Origin: Candidimonas sp.
GTDB lineage: Bacteria > Pseudomonadota > Gammaproteobacteria > Burkholderiales > Burkholderiaceae_B
Direction of reading: 5' to 3'
Assembly: GCA_004297945.1 (NCBI GenBank)
Contig: SCRC01000072.1
Coordinates: forward strand, 1 to 59,105
DNA length: 59,105 bases
Each line of letters starts with the position of its first letter. Within the stretch, counting starts at the first letter, position 1. Shown here piece after piece: positions 20,201 through 27,331 of the stretch. The position numbers and the translations under genes were made by a program. Under the pieces are notes generated by a model. That model saw nothing but the letters and a program-made list of their open reading frames with translations, did not search any database and was not told the DNA's origin.

Positions 20201-20402
20201 ACAGACGGCGAAACGCCTCCACATCGGGTGCACCCGGAAATCGGCAGGCGACTCCGATCACCGCAATGGGAGTCGCCTGCACCGATGCTTCGCTTCGAAG
20301 CGTGTCAATGCGCTCCTGAAGCCCGGTGACAAGCTTTAGTATCTGATCGGAGCCAAGACGGGCAAGACGATCGCGCAGATTCGAGGATGAATTCGCGGTC
20401 AT
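11232..20402 (-). CDS. Hybrid PKS-aminotransferase-NRPS (KS-AT-ACP-AMT-C-A-PCP-E)
   Basis: 3056 residues, the central synthase. KS: Cys201 in DTACSSS, His334 in CHGTGTP and the later NIGHLEAAAG. AT: Ser640 in GHSLGE, and GFHS at the specificity site, malonyl-like. ACP: Ser1015. Class III aminotransferase: PLP Lys1381 in TYGKIVGGG. C: PHLVTDGW, catalytic His1688, first His replaced by Pro. A: Asp2191 in AADLGYT; the ten-residue code reads D-L-T-K-I-G-H-V-G-K, nearest Asp. PCP: Ser2545 in GGDSI. E: HHAVSDMVSW (His2728), EGHGR and SFNFVGD, so it looks active. Inferred job: extend the FAAL-supplied acyl chain by C2, aminate the beta-keto group, and join it to D-Asp. It overlaps the FAAL gene by 4 bp. 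The order resembles the iturin/mycosubtilin starter protein. Confidence 0.95.
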   Translation of the reverse strand: MTANSSSNLRDRLARLGSDQILKLVTGLQERIDTLRSEASVQATPIAVIGVACRFPGAPDVEAFRRLLSEGRNAVAEPPHDRPERAGLPMGGYIDAIDRFDAKFFGIRESEAAHMDPQHRLALEVVWHALEDASAADPQHRPSATGVFLGISTHDYEARFHGAGAGFTPQATTGNAASAAAGRIAHILNITGPALAIDTACSSSLVAVLAACRSLRLGECDMAIAGGVNLLVNDAWTRGFAAAGMLSPSHACRTFDAEADGYVRGEGAGFIVLKRLPDADGDRVRAIVRGGAINHDGRASSLTAPNAAAQQSLITAALADAGLRPADVQVVECHGTGTPLGDPIEVQALAQAYAPGRNAPLLLGAAKTNIGHLEAAAGIAGLIKTVLALESADLASTLHQTEPNPRMAWDRIAVKVIDQAQKWPEAAVRRAGVSSFGFSGTNAHVILEAAAPASPWRDTGMLVLPLSSPDEAGLSRSAATLADWIELNDVDPYRVAASLAMGRHHFAVRAAVVASDVASAVAGLREVAAGEAPVAGARGTTLQDAPKIAFLFTGQGSQWVGMGRDLYGSDPIFRAAIDRCTEVVDPLIGCSLTAVMFQDDAAGGLSDTRLTQPALFVLEYALAERLAAWGITPDIMIGHSLGEWVAACRAGVFSLDDALRLVVERGRVMGSASQDGAMAAVFAPPQALLELPVATRESVDLAAINAPDECVISGPATAVAAVCDALELQGLGTQRLRTSHGFHSRLMDPALTAFETALAGVTLRQPGVALVSNLTGATDAPFDTADYWLRHIREPVRFADGISAVAATGARLLIEIGASPALMGTASRSPAFQGQLPVFVPSLRRNQPAGRTLGNLLAHLFVGGAAVRWEAVFDPAARIETPGYPFADSRYWLSLAPAEAGSGLEMAATRAASTYLAPSDHLASAATLAPSDHLASAATFAPSDHLASAATLAPSDHLAPAATFAPAGAAAPAAGGGQPLADTRQQAALLLARSLQISAEDALLDRGFLELGVDSLALTEAVAALERRWSIAIPRLALFETLATPARLIDHVVASAQSAAASAAASQKAFSQVSTAKGQPAASQAVAARVQTPEPQPAAMSMEAAAGVNVFSKAYTQRTRASGDQRRQYGRYLADSRAVAGFRSETKSMLYPIIGAKGLGSHMTDVDGNHYVDIAMGFGVQLFGHTPAFLVDAIVGHVTERGLFLGPQAHLAGDVAQRICRLTGNARVTFCNSGTEAVMTALRLARHATGRNRIAMFQGSYHGHFDGTLAQAGPGGSTVALAGGTPPGMVDDVLLLDYGDEDGSLEILAREGASLAAVIVEPVQGRRPDRQPRAFLQRLRELTRSTGTALIFDEVLLGFRVALGGAQAWAGVRADLVTYGKIVGGGLPIGVVAGDARFLDALDGGAWSTDDASVPRGDRTFFAGTFNKNPLAMANAQAVLTYLEQQGPSLQDSLNTRTENFVARLNRVLTEEESGISVHHFASLFRFAGASDLFYNHMIQNGVYVWEGRTCFLSTAHDDQDLDKVEQAVRASVRAMRANGMLTPARRTTALTASLQSIPTTPSQQALRMLAAFSPQTSAAYNQSLVFDFTGAPDINVLKAALCGVVDRHEALRTTFPEDGASQIVHRRLDPDIHIVEFDRSADDQASFQAWVDATALTPLDLEHGPIVSAWILRLAADHHRLVLVMPHLVTDGWSMQLMALELAQLYNAGLGGRPSGLQPPFPYRSYVEHTRARADSPELAAYWRSVYSTVPKPLNLPVDRPRPALQTYTGKRASRRLLRPLREALEQSARQGGGSLFSLCLAAYGRLLARLSGQDELVVAIFSAGQPEMGASTLAGYCVGVLPLRIAAGPAVSDPHLRKAVQHAVTLGMAHRDYPYSKLLKDLSLRRDPSRPPLAAVSFNLDRLDAPAVFDGLTTRIEANVHSAVRWELNWNIQSDSDGLQIDAHYNRDLFDAERVEGWLDAYVGILEHMVGVPEADSLASSEVMSGTIVDGQGREAVETLADKVAQAAARDPASPAVRDQDGVVDYAHLNARTDALARRLAHAGVQAGDRVAFRLPRGLGPVVAILASARLGAAFVPLDQEHPDSHHAYVLEDSGAKVLILEAGSSASPAQTNVVEWSRGDDADAGAVPPVAVAAGDIAYVLYTSGSTGRPKGVRVSYGAVAAYTTALLERLAISGPISFAIVSSFAADLGYTSVAGALWTGGALHAIDAQTARDPAALQKWMTETPVDALKIVPAHIGALLDAPDAAAMLPRRALILGGDILTWRLVDRIRALGGACRIFNHYGPTETTVGACMTEVLASLRDSHAIAVPVGHALSGYRVDILNSLGQAVPDGEEGEIVITGAAVAAGYTRPETPGSERFGCTADGQRFYRTGDMGCRRVGGAVAFLGRRDDMIKIRGHRIEPGGLAELLRSCPNVRDAVVLVQRQEGREPTLLAAVAGDAAADAITSWLAQRVPAAMIPGRIVVWAALPLTTNGKIDRQALLAAAAAQPLVSSASIIPAQQGVDGRADDGRLKIMRDLWCDLLQRADVGPDDDFFALGGDSIMAIQIVGRARAAGLGLTPTQVFEAPTPRGLARLAAAVGTAVAGVVALTDPVPLTPIQRWFLETPMPNRNRWCLSAVFAAAFVITADHLRETVETIIARHDALRISLDAGVDSPRQRVGAPVSPAIFVANHDGLEGDALCQAEDQLADQLMDTLDLTAGRLLAAGAIPLGGQAGMHIIVVVHHAVSDMVSWSILADDLAAGLGGEACAIAPASTSWSWWARALSTRAQAAADRLPYWTEAARHADAAVPLPVDHPGMPNREGDVQERRLDLDREQTDRFLAAMAAVFGLRPHEAVLAAVGRGVAEWAGSPLVVDLEGHGRQPFDASIDLSRTVGWFTTRYPVVLPAVDNTRDAADWLVAMKEAIRRIPDEGMTYGLLRYGGNVSLRTEPAVSFNFVGDIGQFGGRTVSLVRLGAGQERAADADRRHLLSFDSWQQNGSLSISCRFAARHATLTIDAVLAEIENQMGRFIQACEAFSMAIYTPSDFTGIDFSQDELDQLMGEIDTPPSSADS
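17509..17658 (-). repeat. 36-bp in-frame tandem repeat in the PKS linker
   Basis: Units start at 17527, 17563, 17599 and 17635 with exact 36-bp spacing and almost no substitutions; the last is partial and a diverged half-unit precedes the first. They encode a 12-residue motif (LAPSDHLASAAT) between the AT and ACP domains at about residues 915-965 of the hybrid synthase. It is probably a flexible linker whose copy number can vary by slippage. Confidence 0.92.
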
Positions 20403-22522
20403 GCGTCGCCTCGCTCGATGGATGCCAGCAAATCATCCAGATCGGTTCCGGGCAACGATGGCACCGATGACACCGCAGCAGGAATCGCCGCCACGCCTTG
20501 CCCCGCTTTTTGAGACGGAGCCACATGGGCCACGAGCCTGGCAATAGTCGGGTAGTCGAAGGCGATTGTTTCGGGCAATTCGGCGCCCACCTTCTCGCCA
20601 AGCGCGAAGGCCAGCTCCGTCGACCCAAGGGAATCCAGCCCCATCTCGGCAAAGCCCTGATCGGACCCGATGGTTCGGGCCGGTAGCGTAAGCCGGCCGG
20701 CCAGCCACCCGGTCAGCCAGACAACAAGCGCCGAGGCCTCGACCGGCCCCGCGTTTGCGGACGGCCTGGCCGCCGAGTGCCCTTCCCACTGGGCAATCAC
20801 TGCAAACGTACCGTCCAGATAAGCTTTGCGATTGGCCAGCCGTTGAATCTTTCCGCTGGACGTACGCAGCACAGCGCCAGGAGCGACCAGCACAATTCGC
20901 GACAGCGCGAGCTCCAGGTTTTGCCACACCGCTTCAACGATGGCGTGAAAAATAGGTTCCGGTGCATCGGCGCGATGCGATCGCTCAAGCTCTTGCACCA
21001 GGATGACCTGTTCGCGCTCGCTCGCGGCCCCATCGGAGGCGATGGAAAAGGCAGCGCCGTTATCCCGGCGCAGCGCCTCGTGCGCGTTTTGCGCGGTTCG
21101 TTCGATATCGTGCGGATAAAAATTGGCGCCGCCGAGAATAATCAGATCCTTGATCCGGCCCGTCACAAACAGTTCGTTATCGACCAGAGCGCCGAGGTCT
21201 CCGGTGCGCAGGAACGATCCGGCCACGGCCTCTCCTTCGATAAGGGCGCCGAAGGTGGCCTCCGTTTCGTCCGGGCGCTGCCAATAGCCGTGCGCAATCG
21301 TCGGGCCGCCCACCCAGATTTCCCCCACCCGGCCAGGCTCGCGGCGCTGCCGTGTGTCGGGATCGACGATAGCGACGGGGACGTCCGGTAGCGGCTGGCC
21401 GCTCCCGGGCATCGCTCGGCTTGCGGGAGCGCCGTCGGCCACAATGGATACACGCCCGGCGGCCAATGCGTCTACATCGAAATGCCGCAGCACGGGTGAG
21501 ACGCCAACGGGGTTGGCCGTTACCGCCAACGTGCTTTCGGCCAGGCCATAGGCTGGGGCAAACGCTTCACGCCGGAAGCCGAAAGATTGAAATTGCTCGA
21601 TGAACTGTTCCATCACAACCGGGTTGATGGGTTCGGCGGCGTTCATAGTCATGACCATGCTGCCCAGATCGAGGCCGGCCCGATCTTCGGGCGCAACCCG
21701 GCGACAGCAAAGGTCGTAGGCAAAGCTGGGCGCCGCGGAATGTGTGCCGCGGTAACGTGTCATGGCCTGCAGCCACAGTACCGGCTTCTGCAAAAAGGCG
21801 TTAGGCGCCATCTGGACCGACGCGCAGCCGGAGAACAAGGGCTGCAATAAACCGAAAATCAGGCCAAGATCGTGAAACGCCGGCAACCAACTGATCAGGG
21901 TGGAGCGGGTATTCAGCGCCCAGACCGCCTCCATGCGGGACAGATCCTCAATCAGGTTGCCGTGGCTGACCCTCACGCCTTTGGGCAGGGCCGTGGATCC
22001 CGATGTGTATTGAAGAAAAGCGATATCGTCGGCTGCCGTTGCGGCCGGCGCCAGATCGGGATCATCGGTCAGTTCGTCGATTGGAATCCAGTCAAGCGCG
22101 CCCAGGCGCTCGCTGGAACAGCGCCACTCATTGATGGATCCCAGTAAATCGGCACTCGTCAACGCGACCCGCGCATTCGAATCGGCCGCCACGGCCACCA
22201 GACGTTCGATCAGACGGTTGCGGCGCGGCGGATTGATTGGCGTGGCCAGACGCCCGCTCCACAGACAACCCAGGAATGCAGCGAAAAACTCTGCACCGGG
22301 CTGAAACACTAGCAGCACAGGCTCGCCGGGCCGGGTCGCGCGCACAAGCGCAGCCGCAACAGCGCGCGCTTTGGCCGCCAGATCGGGGGCCGTCTGGCGG
22401 CATTGCTCGTGCCCCTGGCTGTCCAGAAAAACAAATGACCACGTGTCGTCCGGCGCCTCGGCGCGTTGCCGTAAAATTTGCGGCAGAAAAACCAGATCGC
22501 GTCGTTGGCCCGCGGACGTCAC
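20399..22522 (-). CDS. Fatty acyl-AMP ligase with C-terminal ACP (FAAL-ACP)
   Basis: 707 residues. Residues 1-580 form an adenylate-forming ligase: YTSGSTALPKGV, SWLPAFHDLGLIFGLL, AYGLAESTLAV and the C-terminal RTSSGKIQR are typical of FAALs, which make acyl-AMP and pass the chain to a carrier rather than to CoA. The ACP has Ser631 in GLDSLG as the phosphopantetheine site. In this operon it would load the fatty acid that primes the KS of the downstream synthase, with which it overlaps by 4 bp; it also overlaps the upstream ABC gene by 4 bp. Chain length cannot be read from sequence. Confidence 0.93.
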   Translation of the reverse strand: MTSAGQRRDLVFLPQILRQRAEAPDDTWSFVFLDSQGHEQCRQTAPDLAAKARAVAAALVRATRPGEPVLLVFQPGAEFFAAFLGCLWSGRLATPINPPRRNRLIERLVAVAADSNARVALTSADLLGSINEWRCSSERLGALDWIPIDELTDDPDLAPAATAADDIAFLQYTSGSTALPKGVRVSHGNLIEDLSRMEAVWALNTRSTLISWLPAFHDLGLIFGLLQPLFSGCASVQMAPNAFLQKPVLWLQAMTRYRGTHSAAPSFAYDLCCRRVAPEDRAGLDLGSMVMTMNAAEPINPVVMEQFIEQFQSFGFRREAFAPAYGLAESTLAVTANPVGVSPVLRHFDVDALAAGRVSIVADGAPASRAMPGSGQPLPDVPVAIVDPDTRQRREPGRVGEIWVGGPTIAHGYWQRPDETEATFGALIEGEAVAGSFLRTGDLGALVDNELFVTGRIKDLIILGGANFYPHDIERTAQNAHEALRRDNGAAFSIASDGAASEREQVILVQELERSHRADAPEPIFHAIVEAVWQNLELALSRIVLVAPGAVLRTSSGKIQRLANRKAYLDGTFAVIAQWEGHSAARPSANAGPVEASALVVWLTGWLAGRLTLPARTIGSDQGFAEMGLDSLGSTELAFALGEKVGAELPETIAFDYPTIARLVAHVAPSQKAGQGVAAIPAAVSSVPSLPGTDLDDLLASIERGDA

Positions 22523-25344
22523 ACCGTATCCTTTGTAGTACCAGCAGTGGAACCCGCCACAGAGCGCCGTGCTTCCAGACGGCGCCCTACGAGCTCGTCG
22601 AGCTTCGCGTCAAGGCGACGGTCAAGAGTGGCGACAATTTCTTTTTCCATTTGCGACTGCTCACCACTGGTCCGGTGCAGTTCGGCCACACGTTGCAAGT
22701 CCTGGCGGCTAAGCGACAGCAACAGGCAAGGAAAGCGCGCGCGGCAAGTCGTCGGGTTGGGGACACCTTCGAGCAATGCAAATTCTCCGAAGAAATCGCC
22801 GACCTCGAGAATTTCCATGGTCAGGGTGTTGCCATCGCCTAAACGAACCGTGCTTTCGACCGAGCCGCGAGCAATGATGTAGAACCGTCCGGTGGCGGTG
22901 CCTTCGACCGTCAGGATGGTATCGGCTTCGACCTCTTCGACGCGAAGCATATTGCGTACACGTTCCAGATCGTCCAGGGGAACGCTGGCGAACAAAGGAA
23001 TTTTGCGCAGCCGCTCCACACTGATGGCGACATCCTGGCCTGCATTGGCGATGGAAATATCCGACTGCTTCTCCCACATCCCGGCATAAAGCCCGTTGCG
23101 GGCCAACAATTCGACGTGCGTGCCGGTTTCCACCAGCTTGCCGTCGCGAAAGGCGCAGATAAGATCCATGTCGGGACACGAAGACAGACGATGGGTAACC
23201 GAAAACAGCATACGGTTTGCAGTGACCTTGGCCAATGTGTCGTTGATGGCCGCTTCGGCTTCCGCATCGAGCGCCGAGGTAGCCTCGTCGAGCAACAGAA
23301 TTTTCGGGTCGCGCAACAGGGCGCGGGCGATCACGATACGCTGACGCTGGCCGCCCGACAGCAACTTGCCGCCCTCGCCAACCTCGGTTTGGTAACCGTC
23401 GGATAACGTGACGATGAAACTGTGGATTTCGGCGGCGCGCGCGGCCTGTTCTATCTCGGCATCGGTTGCATCCATGCGACCGATCCTGATGTTGTAGCTG
23501 ATCGATCCGTCGAACAGCGTAGTATCCTGGTTGACCACGGCTATAAGCGAATAAAGCGACTGGCTGTCGATCTCGCGGATATCAGTGTCGTTCAGGACGA
23601 CGCTGCCGCTGGTTGCATCGTAACTGCGCGACAGAAGGTTGATGACCGTGCTCTTGCCCGAACCGGATGGCCCTACCAGAGCGATACGCCTGGGCACCGG
23701 TGTTTCGAGCGTTACGTCGTCAAGATTAAGCCGGTCACCCGCGTAACTGAACGATACATCGCGCAACGCCACCTTGGATAGAGGTTCGTTCAAAGGTAAG
23801 GCATTTTTCACTACAGGCTGGTCATCCGGGTACAGCAATAACGATTCGATACGCTGCCAACTGCCAACCGCCTGAATGGCGGTAGGTATCAGGGCCGCAA
23901 TGCCGCCAGCCGCGCCGCCGATCGCCAGCAACAGGCCAATATAGGCGACTACGATGCCTCCGGAAACCGTGCCCGACAGCGACAGAACCGCCCCCAGACC
24001 GATGATCCCCAACTGCGCAGCGCTAACCGCAAAAACGGTCGCGCGGGTAGTAAGTTCGCCCAGCAGGTACTGCTTGTAGCTCGCGTCGTAAATGTCGCCC
24101 GTATAACCGTTGAACTGATCCCGCCGATGGCCGCCAATATGAAGCGTACGTATCATCGGCAGCAACTGGACGGTTTCTTTGATGAAGCCGGCGATCTTGC
24201 CATCTTCGACCTTGCGGGCGTAAGAGGCCTTGACAGCAAAGCGGCTGATCTGACGCGGCGCCCAAAAAGCGATCGCCAGAAGGATGATGGTTGCCAAGGC
24301 CATTCGCCAATCCAGGGCGAACGCCGTGATCAACGAACCGATCATCAGGAAGGATTTGGAAACGATACCCGATATGGCTCGGATGACGGCGTTTTCAACG
24401 ATGAATATATCGGCGGCGAAAATCGTGACAACATCGCCTCCCTTAAAGTGATTGAGCGAACGCGAGGACAAGCCAAGCAACTTGTCGAACACCCGGCGCC
24501 GCACGTCGTTCAGCGCCCTGGGCCCAAGAGTCGAAACGCTGAAATCGATACCCAGGCCGGCCACGGCGGTGACCAGGAAGCCGCCGATCAGGTAAGCCAG
24601 CGTAAGCCAGATGACATGCGCATTGTGAGGAGTGATGCCGTGATCGAACAACTGGTTGAGCCACAGAGGCATCAACATGGCGTAGATGGTTTGAATCAGG
24701 ATCCCGATAGCCAGTAGCCAGCAGAAAAAGTGATAGGGACGCAACAGCCCAGCCGCCCAACGCATAAATGGCAAAATGCCTTTCGCCGGCTGTTCACGCG
24801 ACAAGGACTCGCCCCATTGCAATTGCAACATGACAGCCGGCTTGCCCGTGACACTGCGGCATACCGCGTCGATCGAAACGCCCGGCGCCATGGCGCGCGC
24901 AAAATCCAGCAAGACGCGGGCGTCATATACAGCGAGCAGAAATTTGACGAATGCGCCAGCCCGTATCGCATCACGGGCGTGCGCAGCATGCAGGGCCAGA
25001 CGGTTGGCCAATCCGTCAAGGTCGTCGACGTCGTCCGCATTGATCATCACCACATCGTCATCAGGCTTGATGCCGATAATATTCAAGATGCCGACGCCTA
25101 TCAACCCCAAGGCAGGTTCAGGGCAGCCAAGGCGCCCGGCCAGGATGCGTTCCACCAGAACGAGTTGCGGGTCAGTACCGGGATTTTTACGCGCATCGGC
25201 CAGAACACTGGCGACCAGATCGCCCTTGTCGGGGATTTTGAGTTTGAGCAACTCGTATATGCGCTGCTCCACCCGCTGGAGCCGTCGGGCATTGAAGTTA
25301 AATTGGCCTTTCATAAGGCCCTGTACCTGTTCTTTCACGCCCAA
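22519..25344 (-). CDS. ABC exporter with C-terminal cyclic-nucleotide-binding domain
   Basis: 941 residues. An N-terminal region of about 170 residues is unassigned. A six-helix exporter membrane domain spans roughly 190-470, then an ATPase with Walker A GPSGSGKST (Lys564), signature LLSGGQRQR and DEATSALDAEAE. Residues about 775-890 (PLFASVPLDDLERV, GRFYIIARGSV, GDFFGEFALLEG) match a cNMP/Crp-type sensory beta-roll. Most likely it exports the lipopeptide, with activity tuned by a bound ligand. It overlaps the thioesterase by 10 bp and the FAAL gene by 4 bp. The fusion of exporter and cNMP domain is uncommon for NRPS exporters. Confidence 0.9.
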   Translation of the reverse strand: MGVKEQVQGLMKGQFNFNARRLQRVEQRIYELLKLKIPDKGDLVASVLADARKNPGTDPQLVLVERILAGRLGCPEPALGLIGVGILNIIGIKPDDDVVMINADDVDDLDGLANRLALHAAHARDAIRAGAFVKFLLAVYDARVLLDFARAMAPGVSIDAVCRSVTGKPAVMLQLQWGESLSREQPAKGILPFMRWAAGLLRPYHFFCWLLAIGILIQTIYAMLMPLWLNQLFDHGITPHNAHVIWLTLAYLIGGFLVTAVAGLGIDFSVSTLGPRALNDVRRRVFDKLLGLSSRSLNHFKGGDVVTIFAADIFIVENAVIRAISGIVSKSFLMIGSLITAFALDWRMALATIILLAIAFWAPRQISRFAVKASYARKVEDGKIAGFIKETVQLLPMIRTLHIGGHRRDQFNGYTGDIYDASYKQYLLGELTTRATVFAVSAAQLGIIGLGAVLSLSGTVSGGIVVAYIGLLLAIGGAAGGIAALIPTAIQAVGSWQRIESLLLYPDDQPVVKNALPLNEPLSKVALRDVSFSYAGDRLNLDDVTLETPVPRRIALVGPSGSGKSTVINLLSRSYDATSGSVVLNDTDIREIDSQSLYSLIAVVNQDTTLFDGSISYNIRIGRMDATDAEIEQAARAAEIHSFIVTLSDGYQTEVGEGGKLLSGGQRQRIVIARALLRDPKILLLDEATSALDAEAEAAINDTLAKVTANRMLFSVTHRLSSCPDMDLICAFRDGKLVETGTHVELLARNGLYAGMWEKQSDISIANAGQDVAISVERLRKIPLFASVPLDDLERVRNMLRVEEVEADTILTVEGTATGRFYIIARGSVESTVRLGDGNTLTMEILEVGDFFGEFALLEGVPNPTTCRARFPCLLLSLSRQDLQRVAELHRTSGEQSQMEKEIVATLDRRLDAKLDELVGRRLEARRSVAGSTAGTTKDTV

Positions 25345-26180
25345 CCTCGCTCATCGTGGGTTGCCTCTGTTTGCAGAAAGACAGATGGCGCGTCGTCGCG
25401 ACCATCGTCTTGCACAAGCTGAAGAATAATCCGGGCCACGGCATCGGGATCCGTAGTCCAGGGGAAATGTCCGATTGCGTGGCGCGTAATTCGCGTCCTG
25501 GCGGTGGTGACCGCCGCCCACGCCAATAGGTCGTCAGAGGAAACCGATGGGTCGTCCAGCATGTGCAGAACGTCGATGGGGATCGTCAGCCGTCCGCTGT
25601 GCGCATGACGGTAGGTGTCGCACGCTTCCAGATCGGCGCGTAAAGCTTCTTCGGCTACCGTGCCTTCCCAATCCCCCGACGCCATCCCGAAGCGGGCCGC
25701 GAGCTCGGCTCGCAATCGCCGCGATGGCAGCCGGTATAGCGGTGCGTCGACAGGGGCCAGATCTGGCGATCGAAAACCCGAAACAACGAGGCGTTCTAGC
25801 GGCACACCGGCACGTGTCAGGCTCCACGCCATTTCGTAAGCCAGTAATGCGCCATAACTATTGCCGACCAGAATCAATCGAAGCGGATCGTCGGTTTGAT
25901 CAAGTGCCAGCCATCCGTTTGTTGCTCCGTCTACGGCCCGGGCGACCCGACGCGGCGGCGAAATACCGTCGATGTTGCCGCCGCGCGGAAGATTGACGGC
26001 GGCAACCCCGGCCGATAGCGGTAGTGCGGCCATTAATTGGCGCACCGACAATGGCGAGCCACCCGCATGGGGGAAAAAAACAAAGGTCGGTTGCCCACGC
26101 GCCGCGCGACGCAACCGCAGCATCCAGCGCGGTGAAGCGCTGGGGTCAACCCTGTGATCTACCGCATCAGACATAGGCAT
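25335..26180 (-). CDS. Type II thioesterase of the lipopeptide cluster
   Basis: 281 residues of alpha/beta-hydrolase type. FFPHAGGS near residue 36 is the usual N-terminal signature of editing thioesterases, GNSYGA near residue 116 holds the nucleophile Ser, and IGHFPW near the end the catalytic His. These enzymes clear wrongly charged carrier domains. It is the first gene of the leftward operon. Two in-frame ATGs (26180 and 26174) lie close together and neither has a strong ribosome binding site. Confidence 0.88.
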   Translation of the reverse strand: MPMSDAVDHRVDPSASPRWMLRLRRAARGQPTFVFFPHAGGSPLSVRQLMAALPLSAGVAAVNLPRGGNIDGISPPRRVARAVDGATNGWLALDQTDDPLRLILVGNSYGALLAYEMAWSLTRAGVPLERLVVSGFRSPDLAPVDAPLYRLPSRRLRAELAARFGMASGDWEGTVAEEALRADLEACDTYRHAHSGRLTIPIDVLHMLDDPSVSSDDLLAWAAVTTARTRITRHAIGHFPWTTDPDAVARIILQLVQDDGRDDAPSVFLQTEATHDERGWA

Positions 26181-26318
26181 CCGTTGAATAATTAGAACGC
26201 TTTTAATGGATGGAAATGAGGAGGTAACATCTTACCAGCTACTGTATCATTGCTGTACATTTCATTAGCATTCAGATAGATTTGCGCTGAAAGATCGCCT
26301 GGAAACACGGAGGAAAAC
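26181..26318. promoter_or_regulatory. Divergent promoter region of the lipopeptide operons
   Basis: 138 bp between the thioesterase and PhyH genes, clearly AT-richer than the coding DNA around it. It must carry the leftward promoter for the six-gene operon and a rightward one for PhyH. A strong GGAGG ribosome binding site at 26309-26313 fixes the PhyH start at 26319. I could not pick a confident -35/-10 pair on either strand and see no Fur-like box. Confidence 0.6.
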
Positions 26319-27170
26319 ATGGATGAGCAACGAGAATTCGTCGCCCGCCTGGATGCGGATGGGGCCGTATGCCTGCGCAAGGCCTTCGACGCAGGCTGGG
26401 TTGAACTCGCCCGTAAAGGAATCGAGCGGAACATCGCCGAACCAAGCCCCTTCTTTCGCAATCTCGGCGAAAACGGCGGTGGCTTCCTCTCGGATATGTG
26501 GTCGCGCCGATACATCCCGGAATTCGAACGTTTCTGCATGGAATCACCCGTGGCCACTCTGGCGGCATACGCCCTGCGATCCAATCGTGTCCGGCTGGCC
26601 CAGGACACGTGGTTCGCCAAACGCCCTGGCAGTTCGGAACGCACTCCCTGGCATCACGACACCGTGATTTCCGGGCCGTTTTGTTCAGTGTGGGTAGCCC
26701 TGGATCCAACGCCGCGCGCGTCGACACTGGAATTCATCCGCGGCTCGCATGCCTGGGGCAAGGCCTTGATGCCAAAATCCTTCTTTGACGAATCAGCAAA
26801 ACGCAACGCGGCCGATCAGTTCTACGCCGATTTTCATGGTGACAAGTCCCGCAGCGATGCGCACGAATTCGGTGAAATTCCCGATATCGAGGCCAACCGG
26901 GATGCCTACGACATCATCGGCTGGGATATGGAACCCGGCGACTGCGTGCTGTTCAACGCACGCACGATTCACGGGGCGCCGGGCAACGATTCGAAACGCA
27001 CGATTCGCCGCTTCGTCACGCGCTGGATAACCGACGAATCCGTAGTAGCCATGCATGGACAAGACATGATCGACGCCCTGGTCGGCGCAGGGCTCGAAAT
27101 CGACCTTCAAGTGGGAGGGCCGGTTCGAGGAACACTGTTCCCGGAAATACGCGTCCGGGAAAATGAATAA
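26319..27170 (+). CDS. Phytanoyl-CoA dioxygenase (PhyH) family hydroxylase
   Basis: 283 residues of the non-haem Fe(II)/2-oxoglutarate PhyH fold. The iron triad is visible: His112-x-Asp114 in PWHHDT and His218 in RTIHGAPGN, with a downstream Arg in RRFVTRW that would bind 2-oxoglutarate. Family members hydroxylate (or, if the Asp is missing, halogenate) free or carrier-bound amino acids and lipids; Asp114 is present, which favours hydroxylation. Its position at the head of the rightward NRPS side suggests it oxidises a residue or the acyl chain of the product. The exact target is unknown. Confidence 0.88.
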   Translation: MDEQREFVARLDADGAVCLRKAFDAGWVELARKGIERNIAEPSPFFRNLGENGGGFLSDMWSRRYIPEFERFCMESPVATLAAYALRSNRVRLAQDTWFAKRPGSSERTPWHHDTVISGPFCSVWVALDPTPRASTLEFIRGSHAWGKALMPKSFFDESAKRNAADQFYADFHGDKSRSDAHEFGEIPDIEANRDAYDIIGWDMEPGDCVLFNARTIHGAPGNDSKRTIRRFVTRWITDESVVAMHGQDMIDALVGAGLEIDLQVGGPVRGTLFPEIRVRENE

Positions 27171-27182
27171 CATTTACTCTTA

Positions 27183-27212
27183 TTGACATTTTTTACATAT
27201 ACCCCCTACACT
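27183..27212 (+). promoter_or_regulatory. Sigma-70 type promoter for the small monooxygenase-fold gene
   Basis: TTGACA at 27183-27188 is a perfect -35; TACACT at 27207-27212, 18 bp on, matches 4 of 6 bases of the -10. The start would fall near 27219, giving a leader of about 113 nt before the ATG at 27332. The small gene, and perhaps the two NRPS genes behind it, can therefore be transcribed independently of PhyH. Confidence 0.6.
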
Positions 27213-27331
27213 GCCAGTGTGCCTGGTATCGCTATCGTTCTCAAGGCATGCCTGAGCAAGCATTACGATCTTACCCGGCACTGTCGTTATCACACGCGAA
27301 TAACATTTACCAACCACTAGGAATAAATATT

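Noticed and set aside
26319-27170. PhyH protein as a SyrB2-like halogenase
   Set aside because: Halogenases replace the iron-binding Asp with Ala or Gly; Asp114 is present.
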